Origin: Candidatus Sphingobacterium stercoripullorum
GTDB taxonomy: Bacteria; Bacteroidota; Bacteroidia; Sphingobacteriales; Sphingobacteriaceae
DNA length: 13,362 bases
Reading direction: 5' to 3'
Assembly (NCBI GenBank): GCA_019114715.1
Contig: DXEZ01000060.1
Span: 1-13,362 of the forward strand
In this document: piece by piece, positions 1-5,750 of the stretch
Layout of the letters: every line of letters begins with the position of its first letter
How positions within the stretch are numbered: position 1 is the first letter of the stretch
Made by a program: the position numbers and the translations under genes
The notes under the pieces: model-generated
Databases searched by the model: none
What the model saw: the letters and a program-made list of their open reading frames with translations, nothing else
Told to the model about the DNA's origin: nothing

Positions 1-264
1 CAATTACACGACCCAGTAATGAGAGATATAGAAGCCTTCTTGCAGTCCTCTCAGGAAACTGTAACAGGTAGGGTATATTTAGAACTACACCCTTACCGTT
101 ATGTTATACTAGGTATAGAGTCTCCACACGATTTAATGTCTGATAAGTTCGGAAGCTATGGGGAGATGAATAACTCATGGACTGGAGATGATGTAAAGGG
201 CTTCTCTAAAATATTTGGAAATCAAACCATTATTTGGCACAAAATAAATGATTCTTTGAAGTAA
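1..264 (+). CDS. argG: argininosuccinate synthase, C-terminal part (truncated by window start)
   Basis: This is the 3' end of argG. The enzyme condenses citrulline and aspartate, with ATP, to argininosuccinate in the cytoplasm, the penultimate step of arginine synthesis. The frame is open from base 1 and encodes 87 residues ending at TAA 262-264; the first ATG inside it (position 19) is internal, not a start. The segment contains PVMRDIEAFL, ELHPYRYVILGIES, KFGSYGEMN and GDDVKGFSKIFGNQ, which I recognise as the C-terminal oligomerisation region of Bacteroidota ArgG. The ATP-binding N-terminal domain lies outside the window. The following genes are argC and argH on the same strand, which strongly supports the call. 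A hairpin separates it from argC. Function is inferred from family and context, because no catalytic residue is in view. Confidence 0.9.
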   Translation, partial: QLHDPVMRDIEAFLQSSQETVTGRVYLELHPYRYVILGIESPHDLMSDKFGSYGEMNNSWTGDDVKGFSKIFGNQTIIWHKINDSLK

Positions 265-269
265 TTCCC

Positions 270-302
270 TAGCCCTTAAACTGTTTGTCTAAGGGCTATT
301 TT
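270..302 (+). terminator. hairpin between argG and argC, terminator- or attenuator-like
   Basis: A 9-bp perfect stem, TAGCCCTTA (270-278) pairing with TAAGGGCTA (290-298), encloses an 11-nt loop and is followed by a short T stretch (TTTT, 299-302). It starts 6 nt after the argG stop and ends 15-20 nt before the argC ATG. It could terminate argG transcripts, act as a partial terminator giving more argG than argC-argH, or protect an RNA end. The U tract is short, so read-through is likely. Confidence 0.6.
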
Positions 303-317
303 ATAACCAATAAAACA

Positions 318-1337
318 ATGAGTAAAATAAAAGTCGGAATAATCGGAGCTGCAGGCTATACAGGAGGTGAGCTTTTAAGGATTCTTATCCATCACCCCGA
401 GGTAGAGATAGTGTTTGCCAACAGCAACTCAAATTCAGGTAAAAAAGTATATGAAGTACATACAGATTTATTTGGCGACACAGAGCTGAGCTTCTCAAAT
501 ACAGACATCCAAGATATAGACGTTCTTTTTCTTTGCTCGGGACATGGAAACACCCGACCATTATTAGAAAAGCAAAAGATAGCCAACAACATAAAGATTA
601 TCGATCTTGCGCAGGATTTCCGTTTAAAAGCGCTCAATAAGTTTGGCGACAAGACGTTTGTTTATGGATTGCCAGAGCTAAACAAAAGTACAATAGAAAA
701 AAGCAACAATATTGCAAACCCAGGGTGCTTTGCTACTAGCATCATCTTAGCGCTTCTTCCACTGGCCTCCCAGCAGTTGGTACCGGAGGATATATACATT
801 CAATCCATCACAGGCTCAACAGGTGCTGGGCAGCGTCCGACGGCGACCACCCATTTCAGCTGGAGGGATTCGAATGTTTCCGCCTACAAGGTTCATACGC
901 ATCAACACCTTCAAGAAATTTCCGAATCAATCAATCAGCTCCAAAGTAATTACCTCCCCAACACTGATGCCCCATTGTTGGAGAAGGCCATGGAGAAAAT
1001 TAATCTTATCCCACTGAGAGGTGATTTCCCTCGAGGAATATTTACTACCGTGCAATTGAAAACGGATAAGAGTTATGAAGATTTATACGCATTATTTAAT
1101 GCCTATTATAAAGATGCGGCTTTTACGCACGTAAGCCCTTTTGAAATCAATCTGAAGCAAGTAGTAAATACCAACAAGGCAATAATAAACCTGCAAAAAA
1201 GTGGAGATAATTTATTTATTGCTTGTGCAGTAGACAACCTGCTTAAAGGGGCATCCGGGCAAGCAGTGCAGAACATGAACCTCATGTTCGGTATAGACGA
1301 AAAAACAGGCTTAAAACTAAAAAGCAACGGCTTTTAA
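318..1337 (+). CDS. argC: N-acetyl-gamma-glutamyl-phosphate reductase
   Basis: ArgC catalyses the NADPH-dependent reduction of N-acetylglutamyl phosphate to N-acetylglutamate semialdehyde, the third step of arginine synthesis. The 339-residue protein begins with the nucleotide-binding motif VGIIGAAGYTGGEL. The active-site cysteine lies in NPGCFATS (Cys about residue 137 from this start). The family features GAGQRPTATTHFSW, GDFPRGIFTTV and the C-terminal DNLLKGASGQAVQNMN are all present, and the length is normal. I chose ATG 318 over the in-frame TTG at 285 because the family begins just before the Rossmann strand and because 285 falls inside the hairpin after argG. argH follows after 14 nt, so the two are surely co-transcribed. 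The other four middle-pathway genes (argB, argD, argE, argF) are not between argC and argH. Confidence 0.95.
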   Translation: MSKIKVGIIGAAGYTGGELLRILIHHPEVEIVFANSNSNSGKKVYEVHTDLFGDTELSFSNTDIQDIDVLFLCSGHGNTRPLLEKQKIANNIKIIDLAQDFRLKALNKFGDKTFVYGLPELNKSTIEKSNNIANPGCFATSIILALLPLASQQLVPEDIYIQSITGSTGAGQRPTATTHFSWRDSNVSAYKVHTHQHLQEISESINQLQSNYLPNTDAPLLEKAMEKINLIPLRGDFPRGIFTTVQLKTDKSYEDLYALFNAYYKDAAFTHVSPFEINLKQVVNTNKAIINLQKSGDNLFIACAVDNLLKGASGQAVQNMNLMFGIDEKTGLKLKSNGF

Positions 1338-1351
1338 TTAAAACATACACC

Positions 1352-2683
1352 ATGAAAATTTGGAAAAAAAATATAGATGTAGATACTTTTGTAGAAAAAT
1401 TCACCGTCGGTAATGACCGAGAACTGGATCTCTTATTGGCGGAAGCAGACGTATTAGGATCACTTGCTCACACCCGCATGTTAAACAGCATAAGCTTACT
1501 GGAGGAGGAAGACCTACAGGCGGTTCAGCAAGAGCTAAAAAATATCTACCAAGATATTCAAAAAGGAAACTTCCAGATTGAGGATGGAATAGAAGATATT
1601 CACTCCCAAATAGAGCTAATGTTAACCCGGAAGTTAGGAGACGCAGGGAAGAAAATTCATTCAGGACGCTCTCGCAACGATCAGGTGTTAGTGGATTTAA
1701 AAATATATTTCCGTAATCAAATTCAAGGAATCGCTAAAAACACAAAGACCCTGTTTAATACGCTAATAAAGCTTAGTAATGAGCATAAAAACGTATTAAT
1801 GCCCGGCTATACGCATCTACAGGTCGCAATGCCTTCCTCATTCGGCCTATGGTTTGGCGCTTACGCTGAAAGTTTAGTGGACGACATGACGATTTTACAT
1901 GGCGCATGGAAAATATGCAATAAAAACCCCTTGGGATCTGCGGCTGGCTACGGCTCATCCTTCCCATTGAATCGCAAGTTAACGACTGAGCTTCTTGGTT
2001 TTGATGACCTGAATTATAATGTGGTATATGCGCAAATGGGACGCGGTAAAACAGAAAGGGTTCTTGCCCAGGCCATGAGCTCCATTGCATCTACTTTATC
2101 GAAGTTTTCTATGGATGTAACACTATTCATCAATCAGAACTTCAACTTCCTATCCTTCCCGGATGAGCTAACGACGGGATCGAGTATTATGCCACATAAA
2201 AAGAACCCGGATGTATTTGAACTGATCAGGGGGCGTTGTAATAAAATTCAAGCGTTGCAAAACGAGCTGGGCTACATTACTTCCAACCTGCCTCATGGCT
2301 ACCATAGAGATTTACAGCTCTTAAAAGAAAGTTTATTCCCAGCTATTACCTCGCTAAATGAATGTCTAGAGATGCTAGACTTCATGCTCCAGCATATAAA
2401 TATCAATACGGATATTCTAAACAATCCGATTTACAACTATTTATTTAGCGTGGAGATGGTTAATAAAGAGGTACTCAGTGGAGTTCCATTTAGAGAGGCC
2501 TACCAAAACGTAGGCATCCGTATTGAACAGGGAGATTTTACACCCGATAAACAAATTCACCACACGCACGAAGGTAGCATAGGTAACTTGTGTAATGAAG
2601 AAATAGAGAGGATGTTCCAAGAGGCTGAGAAAAGCTTCAATTTCAAAAAGGTCCAAGATGCTTTGGCCCTGCTACTCCAATAA
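1352..2683 (+). CDS. argH: argininosuccinate lyase
   Basis: ArgH splits argininosuccinate into arginine and fumarate, the last step of the pathway. It is a cytoplasmic homotetramer of the fumarase/aspartase superfamily. The 443-residue protein carries the family landmarks HSGRSRNDQ (about 103-111), PGYTHLQ with the catalytic-base histidine (about 155), and the superfamily signature GSSIMPHKKNP (about 276-286) containing the catalytic serine in the flexible loop. All appear intact and the length is typical of Bacteroidota ArgH. The ATG lies 14 nt after the argC stop, so it is expressed from the argC transcript. An 11-bp hairpin starts 12 nt after its TAA and probably ends the arginine operon. 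Confidence 0.96.
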   Translation: MKIWKKNIDVDTFVEKFTVGNDRELDLLLAEADVLGSLAHTRMLNSISLLEEEDLQAVQQELKNIYQDIQKGNFQIEDGIEDIHSQIELMLTRKLGDAGKKIHSGRSRNDQVLVDLKIYFRNQIQGIAKNTKTLFNTLIKLSNEHKNVLMPGYTHLQVAMPSSFGLWFGAYAESLVDDMTILHGAWKICNKNPLGSAAGYGSSFPLNRKLTTELLGFDDLNYNVVYAQMGRGKTERVLAQAMSSIASTLSKFSMDVTLFINQNFNFLSFPDELTTGSSIMPHKKNPDVFELIRGRCNKIQALQNELGYITSNLPHGYHRDLQLLKESLFPAITSLNECLEMLDFMLQHININTDILNNPIYNYLFSVEMVNKEVLSGVPFREAYQNVGIRIEQGDFTPDKQIHHTHEGSIGNLCNEEIERMFQEAEKSFNFKKVQDALALLLQ

Positions 2684-2695
2684 AGATAACAAACT

Positions 2696-2726
2696 CTGCC
2701 TTTTGCTTATATCGAGCAAAAGGCAG
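2696..2726. terminator. hairpin shared by convergent argH and lysO
   Basis: A perfect 11-bp stem, CTGCCTTTTGC (2696-2706) with GCAAAAGGCAG (2716-2726), encloses a 9-nt loop. It lies between the ends of argH (+) and the lysO remnant (-). The lysO stop codon (TAA on the minus strand, 2709-2707) is inside the loop, and the last codons of lysO form one arm. Neither strand has a strong T run after the stem, so it may be a weak bidirectional terminator or a 3'-end stabiliser. Confidence 0.65.
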
Positions 2727-2936
2727 TTACTAGAAATGGCACACTGAGATCTACAATGATTCCGTGCAAAATAGCTATCAACACAAAGTCGTTACCACTA
2801 ACTTTAGTGATGATGGGCAAACAGGTATCCATGCTGGTTGCACCAGCGGCACTTATAGGAGCTAGTTTTCCAAAATAGCGCACCAGAAAAGGGGCGGCTA
2901 AAAGAGCGATAAGCTCCCTCAACACGTTACTTATTA
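2707..2936 (-). pseudogene. lysO: lysO second gene, 3' fragment cut off by the insertion sequence
   Basis: This is the C-terminal third (about 73 residues) of the larger LysO (DUF340/YbjE-type) gene, separated from its 5' part by the IS. It encodes VLRELIALL, FGKLAPISAAG, the conserved GATSMD..LP motif and AILHGIIVDLSVPFLV, which match the last helices of lysine exporters. It joins the 5' fragment exactly at the target duplication: with the IS and one repeat copy removed, the frame reads through ALISN into VLREL. A GTG at 2925 could in theory start translation, but there is no sign that this fragment works alone. The conserved GATSMD segment is lost from the upstream product, so the exporter is probably inactive. 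Confidence 0.88.
2927..2936. repeat. 10-bp target site duplication, left copy
   Basis: TTACTTATTA directly abuts the left end of the insertion sequence and is repeated exactly at 4181-4190 on the other side. Ten base pairs agrees with the 8-10 bp duplications known for ISAs1-type elements. The perfect match of the two copies points to a recent insertion in place. Confidence 0.95.
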
Positions 2937-2953
2937 CAGGGCAAACGCATTTA
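2937..2953. repeat. terminal inverted repeat of the IS, left end
   Basis: CAGGGCAAACGCATTTA at the left end is the exact reverse complement of 4164-4180. Its last three bases are also the transposase stop codon read on the minus strand, so the gene runs right into the element's end. Confidence 0.95.
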
Positions 2954-4051
2954 AAATCCTAATATAGTGAGTAAATAATCTTCATCCCAGGCTGCTCCTT
3001 TTCTTTTTGACTTTACGCCGACCTTTTTTGTCTTGTCTTTTTTCAATAGAGACAGTGCTATTTTATTGAGTACAGAAAAGTTCTGGGCTGCGTATTCAGA
3101 TCGTTTCCTGTTGTAATCTTCTGAAAATGCGACATCTAACATCCAGTGGAGTTTGTTTTCTATCCCCCAGTGACTGCGTATAATATGTAATAGTTTTTGT
3201 GGATCTGCAGTTAACGAAGAGATGTAATACTTAGTTGCAGTTTCTACTTGATCCTTATTTTTAAATTCTCGTTTGCTTTCTATTTTAATGATAGAGGATA
3301 AATTTGCCCAACTTTGATGAGGAACTACATGGTCGAAATCCTTCAGTTGTATTACGCTGCATTTCCTAGTTTCTATTCTTCCATGACCAAAATCAACATC
3401 TTGATACGCCGTTTTTGCTTTGGAAAATAAAAATTCATCTTGAACTTCTTCCAAAAGCGCTGGCTGATTGCCCTTCAATCCGAACACATAATCTGCCTCT
3501 TTTTCACAAATAGTTTCCGCTATCTCTTTTTGACAACCCATCGCATCAATTGTTACTACCGAACCTTCGATAGCTAATGTCTCCAAGAGTTCAGGAATCG
3601 CTGTGATCTCATTGGACTTTTCATGCACTCTGACTTGCCCCAAAACTATATTCTCTGAAGACCAAGCACTTACCATGTGTATAGGTGACTTGCCATTAAC
3701 CTTCGCTCCACGAATGGTCTTCCCATCAATGGAAATTATATCTCCTGTTTTTTCAATAATAGATGCTACCCAATTTCTAAAACAGGCTTCAAATTGATCC
3801 GGATGAATGCTAGAAATCACCCGATTAAACGTATCGTGTGAAGGGATACCATTGGGTAGGCTTAGAAATGTTGACAGCCATTTTTGCTTAGCTAAACCAT
3901 ACATTTCAATTTCCTCCCAGGTTTCTGCCCCACAAATAACAGCGGTAATAGATATGGTCACAATATCTAAAAGCTCATGCTGCTTGTTCCCGTATTTCCT
4001 ACGATTATCTTCAATAGACTGAAAAAAATCAAATATTCTTGTACTTTTCAT
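2951..4051 (-). CDS. ISAs1 family transposase (DDE type)
   Basis: This 366-residue transposase cuts and joins the ends of the insertion sequence that contains it. It belongs to the H-repeat/ISAs1 group of the IS4-like DDE transposases. The N-terminal part (about 1-95) matches the H-repeat-associated region with DIVTISITAVICGAETWEEI and SHDTFNRV. The RNase H-fold core follows: the first Asp in ISIDGKTIRGA (about D109), the second Asp in VTIDAMGCQ (about D169), the GLKGNQP motif, and the Glu in HWGIENKLHW (about E298), followed by LDVAFSED. All three acidic residues are present and the frame is unbroken, so it is probably active. The start at 4051 leaves a 112-bp leader between the inverted repeat and the gene, enough for a promoter. 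The stop lies within the left inverted repeat. Confidence 0.95.
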   Translation of the reverse strand: MKSTRIFDFFQSIEDNRRKYGNKQHELLDIVTISITAVICGAETWEEIEMYGLAKQKWLSTFLSLPNGIPSHDTFNRVISSIHPDQFEACFRNWVASIIEKTGDIISIDGKTIRGAKVNGKSPIHMVSAWSSENIVLGQVRVHEKSNEITAIPELLETLAIEGSVVTIDAMGCQKEIAETICEKEADYVFGLKGNQPALLEEVQDEFLFSKAKTAYQDVDFGHGRIETRKCSVIQLKDFDHVVPHQSWANLSSIIKIESKREFKNKDQVETATKYYISSLTADPQKLLHIIRSHWGIENKLHWMLDVAFSEDYNRKRSEYAAQNFSVLNKIALSLLKKDKTKKVGVKSKRKGAAWDEDYLLTILGF

Positions 4052-4163
4052 TTTTATATATTCACTTGATACTCAGGTAAATATACGAAAAATAGCATTA
4101 TGAAACAAGTATTAATTGATTGAATATCAGTGTTTTAATGTTGTTTTTTGCTGTTTTTAAAAG

Positions 4164-4180
4164 TAAATGCGTTTGCCCTG
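4164..4180. repeat. terminal inverted repeat of the IS, right end
   Basis: TAAATGCGTTTGCCCTG is the perfect reverse complement of 2937-2953 and lies next to the right target duplication. On the minus strand it is read through by the truncated lysO frame. Confidence 0.95.
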
Positions 4181-4190
4181 TTACTTATTA
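4181..4190. repeat. 10-bp target site duplication, right copy
   Basis: TTACTTATTA is identical to 2927-2936. On the minus strand it is TAATAAGTAA, part of the lysO codons for Leu-Ile-Ser-Asn. Confidence 0.95.
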
Positions 4191-4559
4191 AAGCAATAGT
4201 CCCTAAAGAAGCACCCTTATACTCACTTATAAATACACTAGACAAAGAGTAATACCCAAAGCCAGAACCTACTGCCATAGTTTCGTAAATGGTCCAGTCT
4301 TTTAAGAACAGTCCTATAATTGCTGTACCAACTAGGGTTCCTACAATCGTTGCTCCAGGGACCAGTAAAACGACTGCTTTAGTTTCTTTTATAGACTTCC
4401 ACAGGCCTTTGCTAGTTCCAAGGGAAATACCCACCAAAAACATCAAGACGCATAAAACCACCATACCCACATGACTGGAGTAAAGCTCCTTGGGAACAAA
4501 GTCCAAATTACCCACTAGCAAACCTAAAAGGAAAAACCCTACTATAATGAGACTCCCCT

Positions 4560-4829
4560 TCATGCTTTCCTAAAAAACTTACGATAAACAAAAAATGCAC
4601 ATAAGACGCTCCCTAAGGTTGCTGCCAAGCTGATCAATAGCGCTTGTAAACCGAGGGTATGCAAAGAAGACATAATGAGATCATCACCGCCCACCTGGAC
4701 ACCGAGAATAAAAAGCAGGACATAAATCACCGCAGTCAACGTTTTAGAAACGTATTTTGTTAGGGCTGTTTTTTGAATCAGGGATCCTAAAAGAATCCCT
4801 ACAATCATACAGGAAAAAATTATCAACAT
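4560..4829 (-). CDS. LysO-type exporter, N-terminal subunit (small split gene)
   Basis: This small membrane protein (89 residues) corresponds to the N-terminal part of E. coli LysO (YbjE, about 300 residues), which in many Bacteroidota is encoded as a separate gene before the main part. It has three likely membrane helices: about 1-17 (beginning MLIIFSCMIVGILLGSL), about 30-46 and about 56-82. The segment LGVQVGGDD between helices resembles the LysO/DUF340 N-terminal domain. Its TGA overlaps the ATG of the second lysO gene (ATGA), the usual sign of coupled translation. The second gene is broken by the insertion sequence, so this subunit is probably left without its partner. The gene itself looks intact. 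The promoter should lie in 4830-4952, shared divergently with the next gene. Confidence 0.8.
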   Translation of the reverse strand: MLIIFSCMIVGILLGSLIQKTALTKYVSKTLTAVIYVLLFILGVQVGGDDLIMSSLHTLGLQALLISLAATLGSVLCAFFVYRKFFRKA

Positions 4830-4882
4830 ACTTTTAGTAATAGAATTATTGCTTTACTAAAGTAACATTTTCTGCTCACTTT

Positions 4883-4917
4883 GGAACCTTAATATTTGAA
4901 TGGTACCTTAGTGTTTG
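4883..4917. promoter_or_regulatory. imperfect tandem repeat in the divergent lysO / aspartate dehydrogenase spacer
   Basis: GGAACCTTAATATTTG (4883-4898) and GGTACCTTAGTGTTTG (4902-4917) match at 13 of 16 positions with a 19-bp period. They lie in the 123-bp spacer between two divergent genes, where a regulator binding site would be expected. Each copy ends in a TTTG-type element similar to Bacteroidota promoter elements, so they could equally be part of a promoter. The function is inferred from position and repetition only. Confidence 0.4.
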
Positions 4918-4952
4918 TTAAACTTTTTAGTTGGCTTTAAGAATCAAGTAAG

Positions 4953-5750
4953 ATGAAAGATAAAATTATACTATTTGGAGCTGGGAAACTGGCAGAAATT
5001 TTTATTCAAGGATTTAAGCAATATTTAGAGGATCAATATGAGATCATAGCAGTATATTCAAGGAGAAAGGAACCGGCTGAGAAATTAGCGGCAAATATCA
5101 TCCGCGAGACCCGTTCTAAACACTGCAAGGCATTAACAGAGATTCATGAAATATACCCATTGAAACCAGACTACATCTTAGAAATGGCATCTCCATCCGC
5201 CCTTAAGGAATTTGCAATAAAAGCTTTCGAGCACCGTATTTCTATAGTTACATTATCTATAGGAGCATTAGCCGACAAGGAGTTTTACAAGCGGGTCAAC
5301 CAAGCGGGAAAAGAGCATGGGGCTAAACTTCATATTGCTTCGGGAGCCATAGGAGGACTGGATGTTCTACAAACAGTGAGCTTAATGGAGCCTTCCAAGG
5401 GAAGCTTTCATACGCAAAAAGGTCCTAACTCTTTAAAAAACACAAAAGTGTTCACAGCCGACTTATTGCAACATGAAAAAACCGTATTCTCAGGTAATGC
5501 ACTAGAAGCAATCCAGCTATTCCCCACCAAAGTAAATGTAGCAGTAGCCGCATCAATTGCATCTATAGGCCCAGATAGTATGGAGGTAAAAATCGATTCT
5601 ACCCCCAATTACATAGGCGATAGGCATACCATAAAAATCCAAAACGAAGAAGTTAGCGCGTCAATAGATGTATACAGTAAAACTGCAAGCATTGCAGCGT
5701 GGAGCGTAGTTCGAACCCTTATAAATTTACAGGCAACTATTGTGTTTTAA
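4953..5750 (+). CDS. L-aspartate dehydrogenase family protein (DUF108)
   Basis: The 265-residue protein resembles NadX-type L-aspartate dehydrogenases, which oxidise aspartate to iminoaspartate or oxaloacetate plus ammonia with NAD(P). The N-terminal Rossmann motif is ILFGAGKLAE (about 6-15), followed by YILEMASPSALKEF (about 74-87), the family hallmark ASGAIGGLDVLQ (about 129-140) and FPTKVNVAVAAS (about 190-201). The C-terminal part has an Asp (about 215) and DRHTIKI with the likely catalytic-region His (about 225), then SKTASIAAWSVV in place of the usual conserved Ser-Lys-Thr segment. Length fits the family. No nadA or nadC is nearby, so a role in NAD synthesis is not supported; aspartate breakdown or another amino-acid dehydrogenase activity is possible. 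It is divergent from the lysO genes, and its stop overlaps the convergent gene's stop. Confidence 0.8.
   Translation: MKDKIILFGAGKLAEIFIQGFKQYLEDQYEIIAVYSRRKEPAEKLAANIIRETRSKHCKALTEIHEIYPLKPDYILEMASPSALKEFAIKAFEHRISIVTLSIGALADKEFYKRVNQAGKEHGAKLHIASGAIGGLDVLQTVSLMEPSKGSFHTQKGPNSLKNTKVFTADLLQHEKTVFSGNALEAIQLFPTKVNVAVAASIASIGPDSMEVKIDSTPNYIGDRHTIKIQNEEVSASIDVYSKTASIAAWSVVRTLINLQATIVF

Larger units (their letters stand above)
2937..4180 (-). mobile_element. complete ISAs1-type insertion sequence inside lysO
   Basis: The element is 1,244 bp long, with perfect 17-bp terminal inverted repeats starting CAGGGC, a single transposase gene on the minus strand filling most of its length, and an identical 10-bp direct repeat on each flank. 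All parts needed for mobility seem intact: both ends, an unbroken transposase frame and the DDE residues. It sits in the same orientation as lysO and interrupts that gene after the second base of codon 128. The boundaries are supported three ways: the inverted repeats, the direct repeats, and exact restoration of the lysO frame when the element is removed. The family is assigned from the transposase sequence; the precise IS name needs a database comparison. Confidence 0.95.
4135..4563 (-). pseudogene. lysO: lysO second gene, 5' fragment with a tail read from the IS
   Basis: Codons 1-127 and part of 128 are native lysO; the frame then continues about 15 codons into the insertion sequence and stops at 4135. 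The native part is strongly hydrophobic with several membrane helices (about 4-20, 32-49, 62-87) and the exporter segment GSGFGYYSLSSVFISEYKG leading to ALISN. LysO exports L-lysine through the inner membrane and gives resistance to thialysine in E. coli. Joined to the 3' fragment through one copy of the target repeat, the gene would be 603 bp for 200 residues. Its ATG overlaps the stop of the upstream small gene as ATGA, so the two halves were translationally coupled. The present product lacks the last helices and the GATSMD motif. Confidence 0.88.

Noticed and set aside
285..317. Upstream TTG start for argC adding 11 residues
   Set aside because: The extension begins inside the argG-argC hairpin and adds residues before the Rossmann motif that the family does not have; ATG 318 fits better.
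1773..2090. 105-codon open frame on the - strand inside argH
   Set aside because: Shadow of a conserved gene; composition is not protein-like and nothing supports expression.
3603..4022. Two open frames on the + strand within the transposase gene
   Set aside because: They are antisense to an intact DDE transposase and show no recognisable domain; single-gene ISAs1 elements carry no passenger gene.
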